DNA of 33,249 nucleotides from an uncultured bacterium (GTDB taxonomy: Bacteria; Bacteroidota; Bacteroidia; Bacteroidales; Bacteroidaceae), in contig CAMHUC010000042.1 of the NCBI GenBank assembly GCA_946188155.1, forward strand, positions 1 through 33,249. The letters run 5' to 3'. A program made the position numbers and the translations under genes. The notes under the pieces were generated by a model. That model had not been told where the DNA came from. It ran no database searches and saw only the letters and a list, made by a program, of their open reading frames with translations. This document shows, in pieces, positions 12,570-20,639 of the stretch (its first letter is position 1; every line of letters starts with the position of its first letter).

Positions 12570-12680
12570 AGATAATATTGCGCCTACTTATGGGATTAGG
12601 TCCACAAGAACGGTTATTAATTCGGTTAATAAAAATCGTATTGCTGTCATCCGCCTGCGAAGGTCGAGGGCAGTCTTTCT
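12570..12680 (+). repeat. Paired-hairpin intergenic element, copy B
   Basis: GGTCCACAAGAACGG, then TTCGGTTAATAAAAA, then the hairpin CTGTC...GGCAG at 12644-12673 with TCTTTCTT after it. It is the most diverged of the three copies and ends 40 nt before the lipoprotein gene at 12722, so it could work as a leader attenuator for it. Confidence 0.5.
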
Positions 12681-12721
12681 TGATTTGAGATTTAGAATAA
12701 ACAATAAAAATTTATCATAAA

Positions 12722-13708
12722 ATGAAAAGGAAAACGAATTTGATTCTGGCAGGACTCACGCTTGTCCTGCTCGCAGGCTGCTCGCAGGACGGGCAGCTGA
12801 AGGAGCTGGCCGACCAGCAGGTACTGGCAGCCAACAAAGCAGCGCTTCACGAACAGGCGGCCACTACTGCCACCGGACAGAACGCCGCCCTGCTTCGCGC
12901 CACGCTCGGCAGTGGCGGCACGGGCTGGGCAGAGGGCGACAGCATCTGGACGTACACATTGAACTCGCTGCAGCGCAACCGCTATCTGCTGAGCAACGGT
13001 GCCGGCAGCACCACGGGAACCTTTGCACGCACCAAAGGCTCCGAGGAGTATCAGGACGGCGGCACCGTCTATGCCGTCAGCTCGGCGAAATACATCTACG
13101 GCCTTTCCGCAACATCCGATAGAGTTGCAAAACTGTCGGTCACAATTCCACAAGACTATGTTGCCGACGAGGTCGGAGCACAGGAGGGGCAGTCGCGCAT
13201 GCCGGTGCCCTTCTGGGGCACGGCCACGTTTGGCAGCGACGGCAGCTTGGAGACGGAGATGAACGGCCTGACGGCCCTGCTACGGGTGGACGTGTCGACA
13301 CTGCCTGCCGACGCACGGGCACTGGTGCTGACCTCTCACTACTACACCGACCTTGAGGGAGCCGAGACAGCTCCAGAGGAGGGCGACGGCGAACCCCTCA
13401 GCGGCACCTTCGACGCTGTGCTGGAACCCGGGGCACAGCTGGCCCCCAATCCCATCTTCTACTCCTACGACACGCTACGGGTCAACCTCAGCGGCGCTTC
13501 GGCCTACCGGCATCTCTACATCCCCGTGGTAGCTGCCGCCTACCGTGCGCTACACGTCGTCGCCGTCACCGGCGACAACCGCTATCCCTACGCATGGCAG
13601 GGCCGCGTGCTGAAGACCTACCGCCAGGACTCCCCCTTCCGGCCCAACACCATCGTGGCACTGGAGCCGGAGAGCACCGGCATCCGCACGCCCCGCATCA
13701 ATCGCTAA
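12722..13708 (+). CDS. Lipoprotein, stand-alone paralogue of the large lipoprotein's N-domain
   Basis: 328 aa with the signal peptide MKRKTNLILAGLTLVLLAGC and lipobox Cys20. Co-linear with residues ~40-310 of the upstream protein: YxLxSLxxxxYxxxxGAGSxTGxF, (V/M)PxPFWGxA, LTxxxxxDxxxxPAxxxAxVLTxH, EPLSGTxxAVL, LYIPVxAxxYxxLxVxAVxGxxRxxYxW. It lacks the repeat region. The shared domain is fimbrillin-like, so the pair may be subunits of one surface structure (large protein at tip or shaft, small one as anchor or accessory), but this is inference. It is followed by a palindromic repeat and element C rather than another gene. Confidence 0.85.
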   Translation: MKRKTNLILAGLTLVLLAGCSQDGQLKELADQQVLAANKAALHEQAATTATGQNAALLRATLGSGGTGWAEGDSIWTYTLNSLQRNRYLLSNGAGSTTGTFARTKGSEEYQDGGTVYAVSSAKYIYGLSATSDRVAKLSVTIPQDYVADEVGAQEGQSRMPVPFWGTATFGSDGSLETEMNGLTALLRVDVSTLPADARALVLTSHYYTDLEGAETAPEEGDGEPLSGTFDAVLEPGAQLAPNPIFYSYDTLRVNLSGASAYRHLYIPVVAAAYRALHVVAVTGDNRYPYAWQGRVLKTYRQDSPFRPNTIVALEPESTGIRTPRINR

Positions 13709-13747
13709 TGTGTTGTGTCGACGAGATTCATGTCAAAACGGATGGGC

Positions 13748-13815
13748 TGTAGGGCTTTTGCTTGTCAAACGCCGCCAGCCTGGGTTTCGACGTTTGACAA
13801 GCAAAACGCCCTACA
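13748..13815. repeat. TGTAGGGCG...CGCCCTACA hairpin, copy 1
   Basis: Long inverted repeat with arms containing GCTTGTCAAACG and CGTTTGACAAGC, total 68 nt. Copies 2 and 3 are at 25502-25585 and 26404-26472. It is probably a non-autonomous REP/MITE-like element that may also stop transcription. Confidence 0.85.
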
Positions 13816-13889
13816 GTGGGAATTAGACAGAGATTTTGTCAAGGTTATACCACAGGGCACATGGTTATAGAGTTTCCATTTTTAATAGT

Positions 13890-14012
13890 AATATGTTTAT
13901 GGAAAGCAGTGGGCTGCAGCCCGTGAGGGTCGGACGGTTCACATAGTAGTAAATTAGGTTAATAATTGTTTTTTCGCTGTCACCGGCCCGCGATGGGTCG
14001 GTGACAGTCTTA
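13890..14012 (+). repeat. Paired-hairpin intergenic element, copy C
   Basis: GAGGGTCGGACGGTTCACA, then TTAGGTTAATAATTG, then the hairpin CTGTCAC...GTGACAG (13977-14007) followed by TCTTAGTTT. Closest to copy A. Confidence 0.6.
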
Positions 14013-14205
14013 GTTTATGCTGTGGTGTCGGCTATAGACCAGTCTGAACGACCCATCAGTGCGTCATAGAGCGATACGGCGTATAGCCTCTAACGAGCAC
14101 TCGGAGCACGGTGTTTTCGCACACAATTGGCATGTGTTCGCACACAGGCTAATTGACATACATCAAAAGAAAGGGCTTTTTCTGGGAAAAACGGGTAAGA
14201 ATCCA

Positions 14206-14235
14206 TTGCGGGTTCGGAAAATCGTCGTACCTTTG
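14206..14235 (+). promoter_or_regulatory. Promoter of a candidate sRNA
   Basis: TTG (14206-14208), 19 nt, TACCTTTG (14228-14235). No gene of meaningful length follows before a strong terminator at 14500. Confidence 0.7.
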
Positions 14236-14241
14236 CACCGT

Positions 14242-14539
14242 CGAAAGGAAACAAGTAGACATCTTCAATAGATTAGTTAAGGTAAGAGATTCGTTACAAG
14301 GTTAGAGATTGCATAAGAAAGTTAGTTAGAGTTAGTAGTTTAGTTTTGTTAGTAATAAGTAAAAAGTTTTTAAGTTGGTAATAGGTATTACAGAGGTAAT
14401 AAAGATTGATTATCAAGGATAACAGACAATGCAACCCCGTCGTGATGACGTGATTGTTTTCTTAGAAAAGGTTTTTAGTTATTCATAGATTGTTGGTTGC
14501 CGCTCCTGAGTCGTTGATGATCCAGGAGCGGTATTTCTT
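14242..14539 (+). ncRNA. Candidate small RNA, ~300 nt, promoter to terminator
   Basis: A free-standing unit bounded by a good promoter and an intrinsic terminator, convergent with the methionine-sulfoxide reductase gene. Its middle (about 14330-14420) is almost devoid of C and rich in GTTAG units, so it should be largely single-stranded. Near the 3' end CGTC-GTGAT-GACG forms a small hairpin. A 19-codon frame (14429-14488, MQPRRDDVIVFLEKV...) is the only visible peptide, so a dual-function RNA is possible. It does not resemble tmRNA, RNase P RNA, SRP RNA or 6S RNA as far as can be judged by eye. Confidence 0.55.
14500..14539 (+). terminator. Intrinsic terminator of the candidate sRNA
   Basis: Perfect 9-bp stem CCGCTCCTG / CAGGAGCGG followed by TATTTCTT. 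Confidence 0.85.
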
Positions 14540-14545
14540 GTGCGG

Positions 14546-14584
14546 GGAACATAAATCTGAATTAAAATCTATATTAAAATCTTC
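14546..14584. repeat. GGAACATAAATCT micro-repeat, single unit
   Basis: GGAACATAAATCTGAATTAA followed by two AAAATCT units. It belongs to the family seen at 15835-16038, 20640-20736, 21151-21240 and 22724-22796. Confidence 0.75.
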
Positions 14585-14664
14585 GGTGTACGGATAAAAT
14601 ACTTCTTTTATAAAGATACCCGTGAAAACAGTTATATTCAATTGAGAATCTTATTTTCCCGGTG

Positions 14665-15111
14665 CTACGGCAGCAGCTCTACGATTTGCTCGAGATACTT
14701 GCGGTCGGTCTCGTCGAAGGTGTTGAGGTCGCGACTGTCGATGTCGAGCACTGCGCGTACGGAGCCGTCGGCAGCGAATACGGGCACTACGATCTCCGAG
14801 CGCGAGAGGCTGCTACAGGCGATGTGGCCGGGAAACAGCTCCACATCGGGCACGATGACCGTCTGCCGCCGCTCGTAGGCCGTGCCGCAGACGCCCCGCC
14901 CGTGGGGTATGCGATAGCAGGCCACGGGTCCCTGGAAGGGGCCGAGGCGCAGCATGCCGTCGCGCTCGATGTAGAAGCCCGTCCACCAGAAGCCCATGGT
15001 CTCGTGGATGGCGGCACTCACATTGGCCATCACCGAGATGGCGTCATCTTCTCCCTCGGCGAGGCTTCTGACCTGCTCGGCGAGGAGCTGGTACTTCTTT
15101 TCCTTTTCCAT
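14665..15111 (-). CDS. msrC: Free methionine-(R)-sulfoxide reductase (GAF domain)
   Basis: A 148-aa single GAF domain. The three cysteines of fRMsr are present at the right spacing: Cys65 (VACYRIPHGRGVC), Cys75 and Cys99 (GHIACSSLSRSEIVVP), matching the 84/94/118 pattern of E. coli YebR. It reduces free Met-R-sulfoxide with thioredoxin-type electron donors in the cytoplasm. The start at 15111 is kept because residues 1-30 are needed for the first GAF helix; it therefore overlaps the last 68 nt of the cyclophilin gene in a different frame, which suggests coupled translation. Confidence 0.93.
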   Translation of the reverse strand: MEKEKKYQLLAEQVRSLAEGEDDAISVMANVSAAIHETMGFWWTGFYIERDGMLRLGPFQGPVACYRIPHGRGVCGTAYERRQTVIVPDVELFPGHIACSSLSRSEIVVPVFAADGSVRAVLDIDSRDLNTFDETDRKYLEQIVELLP

Positions 15112-15808
15112 TGTCGATATCTTTTGTTACTGTTGCTTTCAGGATGCGGATGTCCTCCAAGGGGCGGGCCAGCTTGTCGGTCTCTGCCAGCTGTATCTTC
15201 TCCACGATGTCGAGGCCCTCGGTGACCTGGCCGAACACGGTGTACTGGCCGTCGAGGTGGGGCGTGCCGCCCAGTGTCTTGTACACCTCAGTCATCTCGG
15301 GCGTCAGCTTCACGGTGCCGTTGGTGGCAGAGTCGAGCCGCTCCTGCACCTTGGCCAGGATGCGGTCGTCGGTATACACCTTTCCCCAGACGATGTAGAA
15401 CTGGCAGGCCGATGAGCGTCGCTCGGGGTTTTTCTTGTCCCCTTCGCGGGCCATGGCCACGGCTCCCCGGCGGTGGAAGATCTGCGGCAGGCGGAACTCT
15501 GCCTGCTGGGTGTAGTCGAAGTCGCCGGTGCCCAAGGCCTGCCCGGGCTTGGCGTGCTTGCTGTTGGTGTCGCCGCTCTGGATCATAAAGTCCTTGATGA
15601 CGCGGTGGAAGAGCAGCGAGTCGTAGACGCCCATCTTCGTCAGCTTCAGGAAGTTGTCGCGGTGTTGCGGTGTCTCGTCGTAGAGGCCAATGCGGATGTT
15701 GCCGGCGGTGGTCTCGAAGAGCACCTCGGCAGTGGTGGTCTGCGCCTGCGACGTGCATAGGCACATTAATGTGCCAACGGCGATGAGGAAAATTAATCTT
15801 TTAATCAT
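15044..15808 (-). CDS. Secreted cyclophilin-type peptidyl-prolyl cis-trans isomerase
   Basis: 254 aa. A hydrophobic N-terminal segment (MIKRLIFLIAVGTLMCLCTSQAQ) exports it to the periplasm; the CLC stretch could also serve as a lipobox. The cyclophilin core includes FHRVIKDFMIQSGD (67-80, with catalytic Arg69), a QFYI segment and a final VFGQVTEGLDIVEKI. It is larger than minimal cyclophilins because of a loop around VYTDDRILAKVQERL. The C-terminal 20 residues are Arg/Lys/Pro-rich and lie in the overlap with msrC, so they look like a late extension. It assists folding of envelope proteins. Confidence 0.92.
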   Translation of the reverse strand: MIKRLIFLIAVGTLMCLCTSQAQTTTAEVLFETTAGNIRIGLYDETPQHRDNFLKLTKMGVYDSLLFHRVIKDFMIQSGDTNSKHAKPGQALGTGDFDYTQQAEFRLPQIFHRRGAVAMAREGDKKNPERRSSACQFYIVWGKVYTDDRILAKVQERLDSATNGTVKLTPEMTEVYKTLGGTPHLDGQYTVFGQVTEGLDIVEKIQLAETDKLARPLEDIRILKATVTKDIDNGKGKEVPAPRRAGQKPRRGRR

Positions 15809-15834
15809 ATCAGTTATACCTTAATTCTTTTTGA

Positions 15835-16038
15835 ACATAAATCTTATTTAAAATCTAATCTAAAATCTTTTATATTTGCTTTTTAGGACATAAATCTTAT
15901 TTAAAATCTAATCTAAAATCTTTTATATTTGCTTTTTAGGACATAAATCTTGTTTAAAATCTTATTTAAAATCTTATTTAAGATCTTTTCTGACAGGTGA
16001 TTATATTTATGTTTAGATTTTAAAAAGATTTATGTTCC
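15835..16038. repeat. Tandem 53-nt repeat and inverted GGAACATAAATC units
   Basis: Two exact 53-nt copies (15835-15887, 15888-15940), each beginning ACATAAATCTTATTTAAAATC, then a diverged third. The region ends in the inverted form GATTTTAAAAAGATTTATGTTCC. The whole region can fold into a long AT-rich hairpin between the MATE and cyclophilin genes. Confidence 0.9.
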
Positions 16039-16042
16039 TTTA

Positions 16043-17458
16043 TTACTCACTTTTGAGTTTCAGCTTCTCTGCCCAGCGGCCCTTGAAGAGGCGGGCGAGG
16101 AAGATGCTGCCACGGAAGGTAAGCTCGATGGCCATGGCCGTCCATACGCCGCGCAGCCCGAACTTCGGAGCCAGTGTGGCAGCGAGGGAGAGACGCACGG
16201 CCCACATGGAGCCGAGGCTCATGATGGCGGGGATGATGGTGTCGCCGGCGCCAATGAACACGCCGTTGCACACGATGGCAGCTGCGAACATCGGCTCTGC
16301 CCATGCCTCGATGCGGAGCACCTCGGTACCCAGTGCGATGACTTCCTCGACGGGCGACATGACAGCCATCAGCTCGGGGGCGAAGATCCACATCAGCACG
16401 CCCATCAGCGTCATCACGGCGATGCCCAGTGCGACGCTCATGCGGGCAAAGGAGCGCGTCAGTATCCGCTGTCCGGCACCGATGCCCTGGCCCACGAGGG
16501 TGGTGGCAGCCTCGGCGATGCCGTAGCCCGGCATGTAGCAGAGGCTCTCCACGGTGATGCCCAGCGAGTGGGCTGCGATGGCGATGGTGCCCAGTGGTGC
16601 CACGATGAGCGTGCTCACTATCTGTGCCGAGCCCATCAGCAGGTGCTGCAGGCCCATGGGTGCTCCGATCTTGATGGCCGTCCTGACGGTGTCCTCCTTC
16701 GGGCGGAAGTCGGACCACTCCTTCCTCTTTCCTCCTTCCTCCTTCCTCGAAAATATCCCCAGCATCTGCGACCGTACCAGCAGGAAGTAGAGCATCAGGC
16801 AGGCCGTGACCAGTTCTGCCAGGCCTGTACCGATGGCTGCACCCTTCACCCCGAAGTCGAGTATATATATAAATAGGTAGTTGAAGCCGACGTCCAACAC
16901 GCACATAAGGATGTTGAGCATCGACGGAATCTTCATGTTGCCCGACGACTTGAGCATCGAGCCTGCCAGTCCCTCCATCTGGAAGAAGATGCCGCAGAGG
17001 CCGATGATGGCGAAGTAGATGGAGGCGTCGCGGGCTATCTCCTCCGTGCCTCCGAGCCAGAAGGGCAGGGAGCCGCTGATGGCCAGGGCCGTGCCGGAGA
17101 TGAGCAGTGCCCAGATGAAACAGCACACGAGCGACTGTCGCAGCACGCGGCGCGCCGCCTCCAGGTCGTTGGCGCCGATGAAGTGGGCCACCTGCACCGA
17201 GAAGCCTAATGAGGCGGCGTGAGCCAGTCCGCCCATCAGCCAGCCGGTGGTCTCCACCAGTCCGATGGCTGCCGAAGCCTTGGCTCCGAGGTGCCCCACC
17301 ATCGAGGCGTCGATGAAGAACATCACCGTGGCCGAGATCTGGGCCAGTATCGAGGGAATACTCAGGCTGACGATGAGCCAGAGCTTCTCGCGCTGACTCA
17401 TCGTTCGCCCTTCCCTGATGTAGGAGAGGAGCAGTTCGCTGTTCCTTACCTTCTTCAT
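16043..17458 (-). CDS. MATE-family multidrug/sodium efflux transporter
   Basis: 471 aa, about twelve hydrophobic segments in two similar halves. Family features include MFFIDASMVGHLG early and GLQHLLMGSAQI, IVCNGVFIGAGDT in the second half. It exports cationic compounds or metabolites in exchange for Na+ or H+ across the inner membrane. A charged repeat-derived insert (SRKEEGGKRKEW, about residues 236-247) sits in the cytoplasmic loop joining the halves and is encoded by CCTCCTT-type repeats (16719-16748). It follows nhaD with a 9-nt gap, so the two are one transcript. The substrate is unknown. Confidence 0.93.
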   Translation of the reverse strand: MKKVRNSELLLSYIREGRTMSQREKLWLIVSLSIPSILAQISATVMFFIDASMVGHLGAKASAAIGLVETTGWLMGGLAHAASLGFSVQVAHFIGANDLEAARRVLRQSLVCCFIWALLISGTALAISGSLPFWLGGTEEIARDASIYFAIIGLCGIFFQMEGLAGSMLKSSGNMKIPSMLNILMCVLDVGFNYLFIYILDFGVKGAAIGTGLAELVTACLMLYFLLVRSQMLGIFSRKEEGGKRKEWSDFRPKEDTVRTAIKIGAPMGLQHLLMGSAQIVSTLIVAPLGTIAIAAHSLGITVESLCYMPGYGIAEAATTLVGQGIGAGQRILTRSFARMSVALGIAVMTLMGVLMWIFAPELMAVMSPVEEVIALGTEVLRIEAWAEPMFAAAIVCNGVFIGAGDTIIPAIMSLGSMWAVRLSLAATLAPKFGLRGVWTAMAIELTFRGSIFLARLFKGRWAEKLKLKSE

Positions 17459-17467
17459 CTAACGGGT

Positions 17468-18823
17468 TTAGAAGATGAATGTCTTCTCCAGCCAGTAGCA
17501 CACGATACCGGCCACGTAGCCCACGAAGGCAATCCACGTCACCTTCTTCATATACCAGCCGAAGGTGATCTTCTCCAGGCCCATGACGACGACACCGGCG
17601 GCGGAGCCGATGATGAGCATCGAGCCGCCCACGCCGGCACAGTAGGCCAGCAGCTGCCAGAAGATGCCGTCGACGGCCATGTCGCCAGCGGCCTGTACGG
17701 GATACATGCCCATACAGCCGGCCACGAGGGGCACATTGTCGACAATCGACGACAGCACGCCGATGATGCCCGTCACCAGGTAGTGGTTGCCCTCGAACAC
17801 GGTGTCGAGCGTCTGTCCGAGCATCGTCAGCACTCCGATGGTCTCCAAGCAGGCCACGGCCATGAGGATGCCGAGGAAGAAGAGGATGGTGTCCATATCG
17901 ATGCGCGAGAGCATCTTCGACACGCGCTTCTGCGTGTTGCGGTTGTCGGCGGTGTCCTCACTTGCCTGGTGGATGCTGGTATAGAATATCTCCGTCACCG
18001 TCCACAGCACGCCGAGTACCAGCAGAATGCCCACGAACGGCGGCAGGTGGGTGATGGTCTTGAAGATGGGCACGAAGATCAGTCCGCCCACGCCGAGGAA
18101 GAAGATGATCTTGCGCTGGCGTTCAGAGAGCCCGTCGCTCTCCTCGACGACGGCCGTCTCCTGCACCGGCTCCAGAGTGCCGTTCAACGACAGTGAGAGG
18201 ATATAGGCCGGGATGACCATCGACACCACGGATGGAATGAATATCTCCATGATGACACCGGCGGCAGTGATGACGCCCTTGTTCCACAGCATGATGGTAG
18301 TGACGTCGCCAATGGGCGAGAAGGCACCGCCGCTGTTGGCGGCTATCACCACGAGGGCGGCATAGATGAGCCGGTCCTGGTGGTCGCTGACCAGTTTGCG
18401 CAGGATCATAATCATCACGATCGACGTGGTCAGGTTGTCGAGGATGGCCGAGAGGATAAACGTCATGCAAGCGATGCGCCACAGCAGGGCCCGCTTCGAC
18501 TTGGTCTGCAGCGTGTCGCGCACAAAGTTGAAACCGCCGTTCTGGTCAACCAGCTCCACGATGGTCATGGCGCCCATCAGGAAGAATAAGGTAGTGGCCG
18601 TTGAGCCTAAGTGGTGCTCGATGACCCCGCTGATGGCCGAGGCGATGTTGTCGCCAGTGGCTCCGGCGACATAGCTGCCCGGATCCATCATGAACAGAGT
18701 CCAGGTAGCAACGAACATAAGCAAGGCGATGGCAGCCTTGTTGATTTTTGTCACACTCTCGATGGCTATGCAGAAATAGCCGATACAGAACACGGTGACG
18801 ATAGCGATTGTTAAAGTAGACAT
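17468..18823 (-). CDS. nhaD: NhaD-type Na+/H+ antiporter
   Basis: 451 aa, about 11-13 membrane segments, of the ion-transporter superfamily. Motifs typical of NhaD are FLMGAMTIVELVDQNGGF, AILDNLTTSIVMI, ANSGGAFSPIGDVTTIMLW, and near the C-terminus SSIVDNVPLVAGCMGM and GSMLIIGSAAGV. It expels Na+ (Li+) for protons in the inner membrane. Its own promoter is at 18858-18889. Being first in the string nhaD-MATE, it suggests an ion-coupled efflux operon, possibly running on into the cyclophilin and msrC genes. Confidence 0.93.
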   Translation of the reverse strand: MSTLTIAIVTVFCIGYFCIAIESVTKINKAAIALLMFVATWTLFMMDPGSYVAGATGDNIASAISGVIEHHLGSTATTLFFLMGAMTIVELVDQNGGFNFVRDTLQTKSKRALLWRIACMTFILSAILDNLTTSIVMIMILRKLVSDHQDRLIYAALVVIAANSGGAFSPIGDVTTIMLWNKGVITAAGVIMEIFIPSVVSMVIPAYILSLSLNGTLEPVQETAVVEESDGLSERQRKIIFFLGVGGLIFVPIFKTITHLPPFVGILLVLGVLWTVTEIFYTSIHQASEDTADNRNTQKRVSKMLSRIDMDTILFFLGILMAVACLETIGVLTMLGQTLDTVFEGNHYLVTGIIGVLSSIVDNVPLVAGCMGMYPVQAAGDMAVDGIFWQLLAYCAGVGGSMLIIGSAAGVVVMGLEKITFGWYMKKVTWIAFVGYVAGIVCYWLEKTFIF

Positions 18824-18857
18824 AATTATTAAATATTTGTTTTAGACTATTTGGCTG

Positions 18858-18889
18858 CAAAGTTAGCACAAATAAAACAAATAATCAAA
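18858..18889 (-). promoter_or_regulatory. Promoter of nhaD
   Basis: On the minus strand, -33 TTTG (18889-18886), 20 nt, -7 TAACTTTG (18865-18858), 35 nt before the nhaD start. Confidence 0.75.
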
Positions 18890-18919
18890 TTTTACGCGAA
18901 GAATATCAGAAAAAAGCCG

Positions 18920-18927
18920 TACCTTTG
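18920..18927 (+). promoter_or_regulatory. Possible rightward -7 element (TACCTTTG)
   Basis: A perfect TAnnTTTG match, but no TTTG at the expected -33 distance. It could start a transcript covering a 33-codon frame and the rhaB leader. Confidence 0.4.
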
Positions 18928-18955
18928 CGCCAATATAGATAAATAACTAATAAGA

Positions 18956-19057
18956 ATGCTACGCATCAAACGACTTCCATACGGTATCTCAGCCCCATCA
19001 GTGCATAAGTGCGATTGCGTGAATAATTGCAAACCGGAACAAATATTTATGTGTTAA
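18956..19057 (+). CDS. Possible 33-aa peptide upstream of rhaB
   Basis: MLRIKRLPYGISAPSVHKCDCVNN, then CKPEQIFMC. It has a CDCxxxC cluster and a basic start, and lies 20-30 nt after a -7 element. No family is recognised and the frame is short enough to be chance. Confidence 0.2.
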   Translation: MLRIKRLPYGISAPSVHKCDCVNNCKPEQIFMC

Positions 19058-19066
19058 AATCAGATT

Positions 19067-19101
19067 TTTGGGGGTGATGTCGGATTTTATGCGTAACTTT
19101 G
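19067..19101 (+). promoter_or_regulatory. Promoter of the rhamnose operon
   Basis: TTTG (19067-19070) and TAACTTTG (19094-19101), 23 nt apart, slightly longer than ideal. The rhaB start is 30 nt downstream. No clear operator is visible. Confidence 0.65.
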
Positions 19102-19131
19102 CACCAAAATCATCAATAACTACTTAAAATT

Positions 19132-20613
19132 ATGGATCAAAAGAAATATTTCTTCGCCGTAGACCTGGGAGCCACGAGTGGCAGAACCATCATAGGCACC
19201 ATCAACGACGGCAAGTTCGACCTGGAGGAGGTGACGCGCTTCCCCAACAACCTCATAGAGCAGGGCGGCCACTACTACTGGGACATCTACGCCCTCTACT
19301 TCGAAATCATCCGCGGCCTGAAGGAGGTGGCCCGCCGTGGACTGCAGATTACCAGCATCGGTATCGACACCTGGGGCGTAGACTTCGTGATGATCGGCGA
19401 CGACGGCGCTATATTAAGAAACCCGCGCGCCTATCGCGACCCTATTACTTTCGACGCGATGGACGACTACCTGAAGCACGTGGTCTCACGGAAGGAGGTC
19501 TACGACGTGACGGGCATACAGTTCCTCAACTTCAACAGCATCTTCCAACTCTACGCCATGCGCCGCGAGGGCAACTCGGCCCTGAAGGCTGCGCAGAAGA
19601 TACTCTTCGTGCCCGATGCGCTGAGTTGGATGCTGACGGGCAATGAGGTGTGCGAATACACCATCGCTTCCACCTCGCAGTTGCTCGACCCTCGTACCAA
19701 GCAACTCGACGAGCGCCTGCTGGCCTCGCTGGGCCTGACACGCTCGAAGTTCGGAAAGATGGTGAACCCCGGCACCGTGATCGGCGTGCTCACCGACGAG
19801 GTGCAGCGGCTGACGGGACTGGGACAGGTGCCCGTGATAGCTGTGGCCGGCCACGACACTGGCTCCGCCGTGGCTGCCGTGCCCGCCAAGGACGAGAAGT
19901 TCGCCTACCTGTCGAGCGGCACGTGGAGCCTGATGGGCATCGAGACGAAGGACGCCATCATCAGCGACCTGAGCTACGAGCGCAACTTCACCAACGAGGG
20001 CGGCATCGAGGGAACGACCCGCTTCCTGAAGAACATCTGCGGCATGTGGCTCTACGAGCGATGCCGACTGGAGTGGCCCGACGAGGTGCGCAAGCTCTCT
20101 CACCCCGAACTGCAGGGCTCGGCCATGCAGGTGGAGGCCTTCCGCTCCATCATCAACCCCGACGACCCGTGCTTCGCCGCCCCGGCCTCGATGATCGGAG
20201 CCATCCAGCAGTACTGCCGCAAGTCGAACCAGCCCGTGCCGGAGACACCGGCTCAGATTTGCCGCTGTATCTTCGACTCGCTGGCCCTGCGCTACAAGCA
20301 GGTGTTCCAGTGGATGCAGGAGTTCGCACCCTTCAAGCTGGAGGTACTCCACATCATCGGCGGAGGCTCGCTGAACAAGTATCTCAACCAGTTCACCGCC
20401 AACGCCACGGGTGCCACCGTGCTGGCCGGGCCCCAGGAGGGCACCGCCATCGGCAACATCATGCTGCAGGCCAAGGCCGCCGGCTTGGTGAGCGACATCT
20501 GGCAGATGCGGCAGATCATCGCCAACTCGCTGGAACTGGTGAAGTATGAGCCTCAGGACAAGCAGGCCTGGGATGCCGCCTTCGACAAGTATCTGCGGAT
20601 TACGAAACAATGA
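19132..20613 (+). CDS. rhaB: Rhamnulokinase
   Basis: 493 aa, FGGY carbohydrate-kinase family. The phosphate-binding loop DLGATSGR is at 11-18, the sugar-contact region IDTWGVDF at 78-85, with AGHDTGSAV near 240, SSGTWSLMG near 262 and the ATP-binding IIGGGSLNKYLNQ near 408. The DLGATSGR and NEGGIEGTTRFLKNICGMWL segments are those of rhamnulokinases rather than xylulo- or fuculokinases. It phosphorylates L-rhamnulose to L-rhamnulose-1-phosphate in the cytoplasm. First gene of the operon, followed by a GxxExxY cassette and then the isomerase and RhaT genes. Confidence 0.95.
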   Translation: MDQKKYFFAVDLGATSGRTIIGTINDGKFDLEEVTRFPNNLIEQGGHYYWDIYALYFEIIRGLKEVARRGLQITSIGIDTWGVDFVMIGDDGAILRNPRAYRDPITFDAMDDYLKHVVSRKEVYDVTGIQFLNFNSIFQLYAMRREGNSALKAAQKILFVPDALSWMLTGNEVCEYTIASTSQLLDPRTKQLDERLLASLGLTRSKFGKMVNPGTVIGVLTDEVQRLTGLGQVPVIAVAGHDTGSAVAAVPAKDEKFAYLSSGTWSLMGIETKDAIISDLSYERNFTNEGGIEGTTRFLKNICGMWLYERCRLEWPDEVRKLSHPELQGSAMQVEAFRSIINPDDPCFAAPASMIGAIQQYCRKSNQPVPETPAQICRCIFDSLALRYKQVFQWMQEFAPFKLEVLHIIGGGSLNKYLNQFTANATGATVLAGPQEGTAIGNIMLQAKAAGLVSDIWQMRQIIANSLELVKYEPQDKQAWDAAFDKYLRITKQ

Positions 20614-20639
20614 ATGAGAGACATAAATAGAGATTATAA

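Noticed and set aside
15835..16038. CRISPR array
   Set aside because: Units are AT-rich, permuted and contiguous, with no unique spacers of uniform length and no cas genes.
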